From contig JALSGI010000288.1 in NCBI GenBank assembly GCA_026982835.1, positions 1 through 22,592 on the forward strand: a stretch of 22,592 nucleotides of DNA, written 5' to 3'. The notes under the pieces were generated by a model, which had not been told where the DNA came from, did not search any database, and was given only the letters and a program-made list of their open reading frames with translations. Source of the stretch: Planctomycetota bacterium. Lineage in GTDB: Bacteria > Planctomycetota > Planctomycetia > Pirellulales > S012-138. This document shows positions 7,987 to 17,500 of the stretch, piece by piece (the stretch's first letter is position 1; every line of letters starts with the position of its first letter). The position numbers and the translations under genes are program-made.

Positions 7987-10227
7987 TTATCCCCCGGCCG
8001 CCGTGGCTTGCCGGCTGGGGTTTTTCTGCCAGGGCTGGCCCGGGCGGTACACGAACGGAGCCTGGGCAGTTACCTCCTCCCAGTAGAACAGCTCCGGCTT
8101 GAGTCGCTGCTGGGCCAGCAGCTTGGCCTGGTCGAAAAAGTGCGGCGACTCGGCTCGGCCGCTGGCCCCAAACTGCACCAGCGTGGCTCCCCGCACCCGA
8201 GGGCCAAACTCGAACACGCCCAGGTAGCTGGCCCCCACCACCGCGTACCGGGCTTGAGGCCCAATGCCCAACAGCCCGCCAAACAACGACGGGGGCGTGT
8301 AATAGTGCGTCAACACGGCTCCCAGCGGGCCGGGTACTCCCAGGGCCGGCAGGCTGGGACGGCGGTCGTGGAACCGCAGGGCAAACAAGTCCGGCACCAC
8401 CCCTTCCGGACGCTGCATGCGGAACACCCGTCCCCAGGGCACCTTCCAGTGTCCATAGGTGGAGCGAAGCCGCCGAGCGGCCAGCACCAGGGCGCGAAAC
8501 TGCTCCACCGGATCGTCCTGGTAGCGCTCCAGCATTTGCTCTCCCGGGTAGTCCGCCCCGTGCATCTCCCGGTACCACGCCTCGCACAAGGTGGCGGCCG
8601 TGGAATCCACCCGGCACCGCCCATCCCAGGCCAGCAGGTGATCCAGCAGCGGCTCGACTCTGCGGGCCAATTGGGGATGGGTCTGTTTCAACCGGGCCAA
8701 GTGCCGCTTGTACCGCGGCAGCTCGTGCCGCGCCCAGTACATCTGGGTGTCGAACACCAGGCGACACATCTGCTCGAAGGTGGCCCCTTGCAATTTGCCC
8801 AGCAGCTCCCGGCTCCGCTTGGCCCGCCGCAAGTCCCAGTCGGCGTCCCGGAACATGTAACGGGGAAACTTCCCGGGATCGGGATTGCTCTTCTGGGTAG
8901 TGAAGAACGGCGAGTTGTTGCAGTTTTGCACGTATCCGTCGGTCGGGTTCCACACCAGTGGCAGCTCTTCCACGCGGTGGAGGCCTTTCCACTGGGTCCG
9001 TGGATCGCTCCCGTCGAGCACCTTCCGCCAGTCGAATCGCGGATCGCGCCGCGGAATCCGCCCGTTGTACAGGTAAGCGATGTTCCCCTGGGCATCGGCA
9101 TAGACCACGTTGAACAGCGGATAGTGTCCCCGCCGCAGCACCCTGTAGAACTCCTCCCAGCAGCGCGCCTGGATCATGGCCAAGGCCTGGTCCAGCAAGC
9201 GGGAGTCCATGGGTCCGGCCAGGCAGACGGCCAGGAAGGTGTTTTCGTCTTCCCGTCCTACCACCGGCCCGTGATGCGTGGCCCGCAGCACCACCTGGCG
9301 CCTGCTCAGCTTTCCCTCTCGCAGCACCCGAAGCGTCTCGCTCCACTGCCGAGCCCGGCGATAACCCCCCCCGTAGCGATACAACAAGGGGTCCTGGGGA
9401 TGGTCGAACACCACCCGCCACACGTCCCCCACGTCCGGCTCGTTGGTCGTCAAGGCCCAGCCCAGGTGCTCGTTGTGCCCCATCGCGGGCAGCATCCCGC
9501 CCAAAAACCCCGCCCCGGAAAAGTTCCACGCCGGCTGCTCGCACACCAGGTGCACTTCGTACAGCAGGCCGAATCCAAACAGCGGCTGGTGCGGCATGGC
9601 CACCAGAAAGGCATGTCCCGAAGCGGTCCGCCCGGGAGCCACGGCCCAGGCGTTGGAACCGGCGAACGTCACCGGGGGGGGATTCATCCGCGGCAGGTAG
9701 TTGTGGTGCAGGTCGGTGTAGCGGTACAGCAGCTCCACGGCCACGTGGCGACTGAAGGCAATCGGGTACCAGGGCTCGAACCGTCGCAGCAGGCGGACCT
9801 CTTCGCCCAGGTGGGTTTGCAAGTAGTAGTTGATCCCCTGAACGAACGCCCCCAAGAGGGCCTTTTTCTGCGGCGGCAAGCGACGGTATTCCTCCTTGGC
9901 CCGCGGCACGATACGAAAAGCCCGATTCAACAAGTCCGAGTTCAATCCCCGCGGCCCGTGCACCTCCGCGTACCGCCCCAGGGCCAGCAGGTACAAGTCT
10001 TCCAGCTGAGGGAAGTAGTCTTCGGCCTGCACGTACCCGAACCCAAAAAGCACCGCCGGCAGATTCTTGCCGCGGATGTGCGGTGTGCCCCAGGCGTCGC
10101 GATAGATGACCACCTCCTGGGCCAACTGCTCAGCCGGGGGGAGAGGACTGTTCCCTTGCTCGGCCCGCAACACGCTACCGGTACCCGCAGCCACGATTGG
10201 CACCAGCAGCCATCGCCAAAGCCTCAT
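7987..10227 (-). CDS. Penicillin acylase / AHL acylase-family Ntn hydrolase, secreted
   Basis: This is a 746-residue amidase precursor of the penicillin acylase family. Such enzymes are exported, cleave themselves into alpha and beta chains, and hydrolyse an acyl side chain from an amide. Family marks are clear: the alpha-chain signature DAWGTPHIRG (residues 45-53) with FGYVQAED (63-70), then GSNAWAVAP, where Ser191 should become the N-terminal nucleophile of the beta chain. PHQPLFG (212-218) supplies the conserved His, and ALTTNEPDVGD holds a likely oxyanion-hole Asn. A VQNCNNSPFF motif further on resembles acyl-homoserine-lactone acylases such as PvdQ, so quorum-signal or fatty-amide hydrolysis is as likely as beta-lactam side-chain removal. 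The chosen ATG gives a signal peptide ending VLRA; an upstream in-frame ATG (10272) would bury it. It is convergent with the VWA gene. Confidence 0.9.
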   Translation of the reverse strand: MRLWRWLLVPIVAAGTGSVLRAEQGNSPLPPAEQLAQEVVIYRDAWGTPHIRGKNLPAVLFGFGYVQAEDYFPQLEDLYLLALGRYAEVHGPRGLNSDLLNRAFRIVPRAKEEYRRLPPQKKALLGAFVQGINYYLQTHLGEEVRLLRRFEPWYPIAFSRHVAVELLYRYTDLHHNYLPRMNPPPVTFAGSNAWAVAPGRTASGHAFLVAMPHQPLFGFGLLYEVHLVCEQPAWNFSGAGFLGGMLPAMGHNEHLGWALTTNEPDVGDVWRVVFDHPQDPLLYRYGGGYRRARQWSETLRVLREGKLSRRQVVLRATHHGPVVGREDENTFLAVCLAGPMDSRLLDQALAMIQARCWEEFYRVLRRGHYPLFNVVYADAQGNIAYLYNGRIPRRDPRFDWRKVLDGSDPRTQWKGLHRVEELPLVWNPTDGYVQNCNNSPFFTTQKSNPDPGKFPRYMFRDADWDLRRAKRSRELLGKLQGATFEQMCRLVFDTQMYWARHELPRYKRHLARLKQTHPQLARRVEPLLDHLLAWDGRCRVDSTAATLCEAWYREMHGADYPGEQMLERYQDDPVEQFRALVLAARRLRSTYGHWKVPWGRVFRMQRPEGVVPDLFALRFHDRRPSLPALGVPGPLGAVLTHYYTPPSLFGGLLGIGPQARYAVVGASYLGVFEFGPRVRGATLVQFGASGRAESPHFFDQAKLLAQQRLKPELFYWEEVTAQAPFVYRPGQPWQKNPSRQATAAGG

Positions 10228-10329
10228 GCCTTTGTTCCTGATGCGGAAGCAAGAGGGAGCGGAGCCTTCCATGCACTTTATTCTAGGAGGAGACCTTGCT
10301 CCGCACCAACGAAAAACCTCGGGACTCTC

Positions 10330-11433
10330 TCATCCCTGCTGGAGCTTGCGGCAGATGGCATCGGCCATTTCCTGGGTACCCACGGCGGTGGGATCGTCCC
10401 GGTGCGGCTTCAGGTCGTAGGTGACTTCCTTGCCTTCGGCGATCACCGCAGCCACGGCTTGCTCCAGCCGGTCGGCCGCCTCCTGCTCGCCCAGGTAACG
10501 AAGCATCAGCATCCCGGAGAGAATCAACGCCGTGGGGTTGACCTTGTTGAGCCCCTTGTACTTGGGAGCACTGCCGTGGGTGGCCTCGAACACCGCCCCG
10601 TCCTGGCCGATGTTGGCCCCGGGAGCCACCCCCAGCCCGCCCACCAACCCCGCAGCCAGGTCGCTGACGATGTCGCCGTAGAGGTTGGGCAGCACCAGCA
10701 CGTCGTACAGTTCGGGCTTTTGCACCAGTTGCATGCACATGTTATCGACGATGCGATCCTCGAACTGGATGTCGGGGAACTCTTCGGCCACTTCGCGGGC
10801 CACGTGCAGAAACAGTCCGTCGCTGTACTTCATGATGTTGGCCTTGTGCACCGCGGTGACTTTTTTCCGGCCGTGCTGGCGAGCATACTCAAAAGCAAAC
10901 CGCACGATCCGCCGGGTGCCTGAGACGCTGATCGGCTTGATCGACACGCCGGTCTCTTCCCCGGCGGTTTTCACCTTGCGATCCGTGCTGAGGCGGTTGA
11001 TCGTCTCGATCAATTCGGCCGTTTCCGGCTTGCCCCGCTCGAACTCCACCCCCGCATAGAGGTCCTCGGTGTTTTCCCGCACCACCACCAGATCAATCGG
11101 CACATCGCGGAAGAAGGTACGCACGCCCGGGTACAGCTTGCACGGCCGCACGCAGGCAAACAGCCCCAGCTCCTGCCGCAAATAGACGTTAATACTGCGA
11201 AAGCCTGTGCCCACCGGCGTGGTGATGGGGGCTTTCAGCGCGCAGCGGGTCCGCCGGATGCTCTCCAGCACCCCTTCCGGCAACGGGGTGCCCAGCCGCT
11301 CCATCACGTCCACCCCGGCTTCCTGGATGTCCCAGTTGATTTCCACGCCGGTGGCGTCGATACATTTTTTGGCTGCCTGGGCCAGTTCCGGCCCCACGCC
11401 GTCGCCGGTGATCAAGGTCACTTCGTGTGCCAT
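10330..11433 (-). CDS. Isocitrate dehydrogenase (isocitrate/isopropylmalate dehydrogenase family)
   Basis: This 367-residue protein belongs to the beta-decarboxylating dehydrogenases. It most likely oxidises isocitrate to 2-oxoglutarate in the TCA cycle. The substrate loop FRSINVYLRQELGLF has Ser80, Asn82 and Arg86 in the isocitrate pattern; isopropylmalate enzymes lack this Ser and Asn. Arg96, Tyr127 (RENTEDLYAG), Lys198 and Asp255/259 (YGDIVSD) complete the catalytic and metal set. The overall sequence looks like the short NAD-type or homoisocitrate-like branch. However, the cofactor loop HGSAPKYKGLNKVNP has Lys292, Tyr293 and Val299 where E. coli NADP-IDH has Lys344, Tyr345 and Val351, which hints at NADP use. 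GGAG lies 9-10 bp before the ATG. The acylase gene follows on the same strand 102 bp downstream, so co-transcription is possible but not shown. Homoisocitrate dehydrogenase is the main alternative. Confidence 0.9.
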   Translation of the reverse strand: MAHEVTLITGDGVGPELAQAAKKCIDATGVEINWDIQEAGVDVMERLGTPLPEGVLESIRRTRCALKAPITTPVGTGFRSINVYLRQELGLFACVRPCKLYPGVRTFFRDVPIDLVVVRENTEDLYAGVEFERGKPETAELIETINRLSTDRKVKTAGEETGVSIKPISVSGTRRIVRFAFEYARQHGRKKVTAVHKANIMKYSDGLFLHVAREVAEEFPDIQFEDRIVDNMCMQLVQKPELYDVLVLPNLYGDIVSDLAAGLVGGLGVAPGANIGQDGAVFEATHGSAPKYKGLNKVNPTALILSGMLMLRYLGEQEAADRLEQAVAAVIAEGKEVTYDLKPHRDDPTAVGTQEMADAICRKLQQG

Positions 11434-11637
11434 GAGACTTGCTCCATCCAAAAGGCTGCTGTTGCAAGCTGCCAAGCGCGCCGCGAAGAAAACGTCCGCC
11501 TTTTTCCGGCAAGCAAAGTTGAGGGCAACCGTATCAGAACCCCTGCGGATCGTCAACCAAGGCTCCGGCGAGGAAGAGAGCCATGCGGGAAAACGGTGCC
11601 TAGAGAACGAAACCCCTTATCCCCGGCATCCACGAAG

Positions 11638-11721
11638 CGGAGGGCACGGGACTCGAACCCGCAACCGGCGAAGCCGGCACCTCATCTCCAGTGAGGCTCC
11701 TCACCAATTCGGATACCCTCC
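11638..11721 (-). tRNA. tRNA-Ser(GGA)
   Basis: Read on the minus strand this folds as a class II tRNA. The acceptor arm GGAGGGT pairs with GCCCTCC (last pair T-G), and the discriminator is G. A short 3-bp D stem (TCC/GGA) has a loop containing GG. The anticodon arm CCTCA-CTGGAGA-TGAGG places GGA at positions 34-36, which reads UCC/UCU serine codons. A long variable arm (CCGGC-TTC-GCCGG) is typical of tRNA-Ser. The T arm GCGGG-TTCGAGT-CCCGT has the invariant TTCGA. The 3' CCA is not encoded; the DNA continues CTTCG. An AT-rich AATAATAAAG about 10-20 bp upstream could serve as a -10 region. Confidence 0.93.
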
Positions 11722-11823
11722 GGAAGGTCCTTTATTATTTTCGTCTCCTGCCGAAGGCAGGCAAGAGCAACGCCGCGCGTTTTCCCCGGAAACGTCCCCG
11801 CACGGCTGCTCTTCCCCCCACCG

Positions 11824-12825
11824 CTACGAAGCCCCCAGCACCGCACGGCACACCTGCAGCGCTTCCCAGCCGGCCCGCAACGGCACCTCGACCTCCCTGG
11901 TCCCCACGACCGAAGCAAGAAACGCCCGCAGCAGCTCCAGGTACATCCGGTTCCAGTCGTATTGCGGATCGTACCACCAGCGGCGGCGAAGCTCAGGCTG
12001 CTGCTGGGCCCCCGGCGGAAGCCAATCCACCGCCCCGGCCATCAAGTCCCCGCGCAAGGTCCCTTCGGCAGTGACCAGCTCGAACCCCCGGGTGCGATCG
12101 CGCCGGGCAAGCGAAAGGGAAAGCACCCCCTGGGGACCGCCGGCATAGTGCCAGAGACTGAAGCAGGTGTCCGGCACGGGCAGTTGCAGCCACCGGGTGG
12201 CAAAGGTCCGACCCTGCACCCCCCGCGGCTTGCCAAAACACCAAAGCAGCAAGTCCACTTCGTGATCCAGCGTGGGAAGCACCCCTCCGCCCAGCTCGGG
12301 CCGGGCCACGTAGCTTTGGCGGTAATCTTCCCAAGGATGCCAGGTGGTCACGTCGCCCTCGTACCACACCTTGAAGTACTCCACCGGCGGCAACTGGCCC
12401 GAGTGCAGCTTCTCCCAAACCAGACGCCAGGCCGGATGGTAGCGCATGCAGTAGGCCATCCAGCTTCCGGGGCGGTGTTTTTGTTCGGCATGCAGCAGCC
12501 GTTGGGCCTGCTCGGGGGAGCTGTCGATGGGTTTTTCCAGCAGCACGGGCACGCCGTGTTCGATCCAGGGCAAGGCCGTCTCGGCGTGCAGGGCCGTGGG
12601 CGTGCAGACGATGGCCGCATCGAATCCCGCGGACAAAGCATCCTCCACCCGGTGAAACAAACGCACCTGCGGCGGCACTTGGAACGCAGGATTTCCTTGG
12701 GACCGACGCAACACGGCCCGATGCGGCACGCCCAGTCGGGCCAGGTTCTCCAGGTGGCGATGGCCGATGGAACCCAGCCCCACCACGATCACGCGCAGGT
12801 GAGCCAAAGGGCTAGTCTGGTTCAT
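11824..12825 (-). CDS. Gfo/Idh/MocA-family NAD(P)-dependent oxidoreductase
   Basis: This is a 333-residue cytoplasmic oxidoreductase. Families of this fold oxidise or reduce sugars, inositols and related polyols with NAD(P). The Rossmann dinucleotide motif GLGSIGHRH lies at 16-24. VVCTPT-type strand residues (AIVCTPTALH, 71-80) and the catalytic-lysine motif EKP (97-99, LLEKPID) follow. The C-terminal half has GGGVLPTLDHEVDLLLW, where the His-Glu-x-Asp pattern is the usual substrate-side catalytic region. The substrate cannot be told from sequence; planctomycetes carry many paralogues. The start ATG has no clear Shine-Dalgarno, but it places the Rossmann motif at the expected distance. The gene lies 85 bp downstream of the secreted-protein gene on the same strand, so the two may be co-transcribed. 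Confidence 0.9.
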   Translation of the reverse strand: MNQTSPLAHLRVIVVGLGSIGHRHLENLARLGVPHRAVLRRSQGNPAFQVPPQVRLFHRVEDALSAGFDAAIVCTPTALHAETALPWIEHGVPVLLEKPIDSSPEQAQRLLHAEQKHRPGSWMAYCMRYHPAWRLVWEKLHSGQLPPVEYFKVWYEGDVTTWHPWEDYRQSYVARPELGGGVLPTLDHEVDLLLWCFGKPRGVQGRTFATRWLQLPVPDTCFSLWHYAGGPQGVLSLSLARRDRTRGFELVTAEGTLRGDLMAGAVDWLPPGAQQQPELRRRWWYDPQYDWNRMYLELLRAFLASVVGTREVEVPLRAGWEALQVCRAVLGAS

Positions 12826-12910
12826 GGAACTCGGGGAAGGGCGTTTACCCGGGGCTGCCGGGGAAGGGACGACCGTTCAGGAGAAACGAGCCAGGGCCGC
12901 GGATCGGGGT

Positions 12911-13777
12911 TCAGCGAGGTTTCACGCGCCGGGCCACCACGCCGTAGCGCTGGCCTTGCAACTGGGTAGTGCCGGCCATCGTCTGTTTGCCGGCGGTCCA
13001 CAAGTACAGGTCGAACATCTGCTCGCTGTTGGCGAACTTGATCAGCAGCCGCAGCCGGTGGGGCGTGGCCGCTTGCACCTTGCCGATGGCCTCGAAGGCC
13101 GTGCCGGTCTGCTGCGAGACGAAGCGCCCTTGGACACTCCCACGCTGGTCCACCACAAGCTCCAGCCGCCCCCGGCGACGCCCATCGGCATCCAGCAACC
13201 AGGTGCCCTGGAAATCGCGCACGCGCACCTCGGGATGGTCCAGCGGGTCGTACTTGTCCGGGTCCGCAGGCGGCAGGACCGAATGCCGCCACGGGTAGAG
13301 CACCGCCCCGCCCACCGGCTCCAACCGGCCCTGGGCCGTCAAGCGTACATCGCCGCCTGTGCCCGCGGGCACCACCTGGCCCAAGTCCAAGTCGAACTCG
13401 AATCCCGGAAACAGCATCCGCTGGCTGCCGCGGGCGAGCACCTGCTGGGGCTGGCCCGACTGGTAGGTCTGGAACCGCACCAGCATCAGCACGCGGAGCA
13501 GCCCTTTGGGGCCGCGGCGATAGCCCCAGTCCAGCTCCACCTTGGCCCAGTTGCCCTGGTCGGTTTTGACCACCAGCGTGGCTCCTTCCACGCCCGGGAG
13601 GCGTTTCCAAGCTCGGGTTTGCGATTCGTCCACGGCCGCTGCCTTTTGGGCTTGCCGGGCCACTTGCTGGAGCCAGAAGCCGTCGTGGCGGTCGAACAGG
13701 TCGCCGGAGGTTTGTTGCGCCAGGATAGGAGATGCGGCCCACACACTCACCAAACTCAGCAACAGCAACCAGCGCAT
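12911..13777 (-). CDS. Secreted protein of unknown function
   Basis: I do not recognise this 288-residue protein. It has a signal peptide (MRWLLLLSLVSVWAASPILA, cleaved before QQ), so it is exported. The first mature section (about 25-60) is helical and charged. The rest alternates short hydrophobic strands and turns (GATLVVKTDQ, GRLELVVDQRGSVQGRFVS, HRLRLLIKFA), which suggests a beta-barrel or beta-sandwich. The segment around residues 190-245 (FQGTWLLDADGRRRGRLEL, then GSVQGRF) resembles the strand-and-turn pattern of small lipocalin-like domains, but this is only a visual impression. GAGGAA 9 bp upstream supports the start. It is the first gene of a possible pair with the oxidoreductase at 11824-12825. 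Confidence 0.75.
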   Translation of the reverse strand: MRWLLLLSLVSVWAASPILAQQTSGDLFDRHDGFWLQQVARQAQKAAAVDESQTRAWKRLPGVEGATLVVKTDQGNWAKVELDWGYRRGPKGLLRVLMLVRFQTYQSGQPQQVLARGSQRMLFPGFEFDLDLGQVVPAGTGGDVRLTAQGRLEPVGGAVLYPWRHSVLPPADPDKYDPLDHPEVRVRDFQGTWLLDADGRRRGRLELVVDQRGSVQGRFVSQQTGTAFEAIGKVQAATPHRLRLLIKFANSEQMFDLYLWTAGKQTMAGTTQLQGQRYGVVARRVKPR

Positions 13778-13980
13778 GGGATGTTTCCTCGTCGTCGGGT
13801 CGGGGGGGAGAAAGTCCGCGGCCGGGGACCGCTTGGCCTTCTGGTTTCACCTTACTTGCTCGGGGGCCGAAAAAGCAAACGGAGTGACCGCCGGAGGCTT
13901 GTTTTCAAGCATCGCGGTCGTGTTTCGAGTTGCAAGCACAAGACAGAGCGCCCCCAGATCAAAAGAGTTGATTTTTGTCC
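13778..13980. other. Upstream region of the secreted-protein gene, with a bipartite hairpin
   Basis: No gene is seen. This stretch should carry the promoter of the minus-strand gene at 13777, but I see no convincing -35/-10 pair. A bipartite stem-loop at 13886-13919 (GACCGC/GCGGTC outside, GCTTG-TTTT-CAAGC inside) is the only structure I notice. Confidence 0.25.
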
Positions 13981-14345
13981 GGCGAGCCCCGGGCTTGGGG
14001 CCCGGGGAGAGCCAAGAAAAAACGCATGTCGATCTTCTCCGCCAGCTAAAGCTGGCGGCTGGCCGGTTGCAAGAAGAAACGCTTGTTCTTGCATCGGTGC
14101 GGAAGCACCCTGCGCAAGCCGCACGGCGCAAGCCGCAAGCCGATATTGCTTCTCCCCCCGCTGACGCGGGGGGCTCTTGGTTGTGCAAGTTGACGTTTGT
14201 TCTCACCTCGGTACGGAAGCACCACCGCAAGCCGCACGGCGCAAGCCGCAAGCCGACACTGCTTCTCCCCGCACTAACGTGCGGGGCTCTGTATCCCTCC
14301 AAGCCCTCAAGCCTCCAAGCCCCCACGTCTCCACGTCCCGGAGCG
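13981..14345 (-). repeat. Repeat island A: hairpin repeats and GC-rich direct repeats
   Basis: This non-coding island is made of short repeats. Four hairpins each have an 8-bp perfect stem and a 4-5 nt loop: 13987-14007, 14039-14058 (loop TAAA), 14154-14173 (loop TGAC) and 14267-14286 (loop TAAC). Two near-identical units built on CGCAAGCCGCACGGCGCAAG (31 bp identical, 14113-14143 and 14226-14256) precede the last two hairpins. A CCAAGC-rich tail runs 14297-14340. Read on the minus strand, the same units occur on the plus strand in island B (19866-20810). They include a 28-bp exact match (14008-14035 here, 20692-20719 there). The hairpins differ in stem sequence but keep stem length, which indicates compensatory change. 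They resemble the GCGAGCC-stem-loop repeats familiar from planctomycete intergenic DNA. Confidence 0.8.
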
Positions 14346-14394
14346 GAAGCTCGGGACCCGCCGCGGGCCGCTGCCGCACTCCCGCAGCAGCGGT

Positions 14395-14400
14395 TATACT
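14395..14400 (+). promoter_or_regulatory. Candidate -10 box for the oxoprolinase-MATE unit
   Basis: TATACT matches the sigma70 -10 consensus at five of six positions and lies 109 bp before the ATG at 14509, just after repeat island A. The -35 position 17 bp upstream (TGCCGC) is poor, so the call is weak. Confidence 0.35.
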
Positions 14401-14508
14401 CTCCCCCAGGTGCCGTCCCCTGCGGCGGTTTTCGTCTTGGATGGCAACCCGCTTCCGCGAATCGCCACCGGAGCCGTTGGCATTTGCACTCCTTGTGTTG
14501 AATCTTCC

Positions 14509-17500
14509 ATGAGTCCCACTCCTTGTTGGCAGTTCTGGATCGACGTGGGCGGCACGTTTACCGATTGCCTGGCCCTCTCCCCTACCGGAGAGCAGCGTCA
14601 CGAGAAGCTGCTTTCCTCGGGCGTGGTTCGCTCGCAGGTAGGGGCCGGCTCCACGCGGGAGCGGATCGCCGACCCAGCCCGCAGGGGCGAACCATCGGGG
14701 TTTTGGGACCAGGCCCGGCTGGAGCTGTTGGATGCCCAAGGCCAGGTGGCGGCCCGGGCCACGGTGGGCAAGTTCGATCCCGCAGGCGGGCTTTGGCTGC
14801 AAGAACCGCTTGCGGTGGAGCCGGAGCCGGGGCAGTTGTACCAGCTCCACACTGGCCAGGAGGCTCCCGTGCTGGCCGTGCGGCGGCTGCTGGGCCTGGG
14901 GCCGCAGGAGCCGCTGCCGGAGCTGGAAATGAAGCTGGGCACCACCCGGGGCACCAACGCCCTGCTTACCCGCACCGGGGCTCCCACGGCGTTTGTGACC
15001 ACGCGCGGGTTTGGCGACGTGCTGCGGATCGGTTACCAGAACCGGCCGCGGTTGTTCGAGCTGACGATCCGCAAGCCCGAGCCGCTGTTTTCGGCCGTGG
15101 TGGAGTTGCCCGGGCGGATCGACGCACGGGGTCGGGTGCGGGAGCCGCTTTCGCCCCCGGAGGTGCAAGCCGCCTTGGAGCCGCTTCGGCGGCAGGGCAT
15201 CCGCGCGCTGGCCGTGGCGCTGCTGCACGCCTATGCCAACCCGGAGCATGAGCTTTTGGTGGGCCAGGTGGCGCGGGAGATGGGCTTTGCCCAGGTGAGC
15301 CTGAGCCACCAGGTGGCCCCGCACATCAAGCTGGTTTCCCGCGGCGACACCACCGTGGTGGACGCCTACCTGACGCCGGTGCTTCGGGACTACCTGGGCC
15401 GCATCCGACGGCAGCTTGGCCCCCGGAGCACGCTGCGGGTGATGAGCTCAGCCGGGGGGCTGGTGCAGGCGGAGGGCTTTTCGGGCAAGGACAGCGTGCT
15501 TTCCGGCCCGGCCGGGGGCGTGGTGGGAGCCGCCCGGGTGGCGCGTGCGGCGGGAATGGAGCGGATCATCGGCTTCGACATGGGCGGCACCAGCACCGAT
15601 GTTTCCCGCTACGACGGGCGCCTGGAGCTGGAATACGAAACCGAAAAGGCGGGCGTGCGCATCGTCACGCCCATGCTGGCCATCCACACGGTGGCCGCCG
15701 GCGGAGGTTCGTTGTGCCGCTTCGACGGCACGCGGCTGCTGGTGGGGCCGCAAAGCGCCGGGGCCGATCCCGGCCCGGCCTGCTACGGAGCCGGAGGCCC
15801 CCTGGCCGTTACCGACGTGAACTACTACCTGGGCCGGGTGCCGGAGGAGCAGTTCCCCTTCCCGCTGAATCGCCGCGCCGTAGAACAACGCCTGCAACAG
15901 GTGGCCCGGCAAGTGCGGCAAGCCACCGGCCGGGAGCTTTCGCTGGAGGAGCTTTGCGAGGGCTTTCGCCAGGTGGCCGGTACGAACATGGCCGAGGCCA
16001 TCCGCGCGGTGAGCCTGGCTCGCGGGTACGATCCGCGGGACTATTGCCTGGTGCCTTTTGGCGGGGCGGCCGGGCAGCACTGCTGCCAGGTGGCCCAGCA
16101 GCTGGGCATCGGGCGCATTCTCGTGCCTCGACACGCAGGGATTTTGAGCGCCCTGGGCGTGGGCTGTGCCCAGGTGGTGCGGCACCGAAGCCAGGGAGTG
16201 TATCGGCCGCTTGAGCCGAAGGTGCTGGAAGACCTGCAACCCTTGTGGCACCGCTTGACCCAAGAAGCCGTCGAGCAAGTGGAACAACAGGGCGTGCCCC
16301 GAGAGCGGATCGAAGCCGTGCGGTGGATGGACCTCCGCTACCGGGGCTTGGAGGCGTGGCTCACGCTGCCGGAACCGGCCGACGGGGATTGGGCCGCCGC
16401 CTACCACCGCGAGCACCAGCGGCTGTTCGGCTACCACCGGCCCGAGCATCCGCTAGAGGTGGTGGCCCTGCGGGTGGAGGCGGTGGGCCAGGTGGCCCCC
16501 GAGCCGGAAGTGGTCCAACCGCAAAAGCCCGAGCCGGCCCAGCCGCAACGCTTCCACCGGCTCTACCACCAGGGGAGCTGGCACCAGGCGGGGCTTTTTG
16601 CCTACGAGGAGCTGCGCCCGGGTCACTTGCTCCGCGGCCCGGCCATCGTGCTGCAAGGCACATCGACCCTGGTGGTGGATCCGCACTGGGAAGCCCAACT
16701 TTTGCCAAACGGCGATTTTCTCATGCAGCACAAGGGCACCTCGGCCCGGGCGGTTCAAGGCTCCGTGCAGGCGGCTCCCGCCGCCCAGGAGCCGGACCCG
16801 GTGCTGCTGGAGGTGTTCAATCGCCGCTTTACGGCCATCGCCCAGCAGATGGGCATTACGCTGCGGCAGACGGCAAGCAGTGTGAACGTGAAGGAGCGGC
16901 TGGACTATAGCTGCGCGCTGTTCACCGCCCGGGGGGAGCTGGTGGTCAACGCCCCGCACATCCCCGTGCACCTGGGCGCGATGAGCCAGACGGTGCAGGC
17001 CATCTTGCGGGACAACCCGGACATCCGCCCCGGTGATGTGTTCCTGACCAACGACCCCTACCGCGGCGGCTCGCACCTGCCCGATCTGACGGTGGTCACG
17101 CCCGTGCACGACGAGCGCACGGGCCGCCTGGTGTTTTTTACCGCTTCGCGTGCCCATCATGCCGAAATCGGCGGGGTGAGCCCGGGCTCCATGCCCCCCT
17201 TCTCCCGCCACCTGGGCGAAGAAGGGGTGGTGATTCGCAACTTCAAGCTGCTGGATGCCGGAAAGCCGCGTTTCGACCAACTGCGGCAATTGCTCTCCGG
17301 CGGCCCTTACCCCAGCCGGGCCGTGGAGGACAACCTGGCCGACCTGGCCGCGCAAGTGGCCGCCAATCGCCGCGGGGCGCAAGACCTGTGGCGGTTGATC
17401 GACCAGTATGGGCTGGAGATGGTGCTCGGCTACATGCAGCACATTCAGCAAGCGGCCGAAACCCGAGTCCGGCAGCGCCTGGCAGAGATGCCCGATGGCA

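Noticed and set aside
7924..10923. A long plus-strand open frame of about 1000 codons opposite the acylase and IDH genes
   Set aside because: It is antisense to two well-supported genes, is rich in His, Gln, Pro and Arg with no domain pattern, and is explained by third-position GC bias on the coding strand.
11747..11761. A CCTGCC-GAA-GGCAGG hairpin as terminator for the Gfo/Idh/MocA gene
   Set aside because: On the minus strand it is followed by AGACGAAAATAAT, not a T-run; the T-rich tract is on the wrong side.
14410..14508. GTG at 14410 as start of the oxoprolinase-type gene
   Set aside because: It would add 33 unlikely residues ahead of the N-terminal DVGGTFTD motif, which normally lies close to the start.
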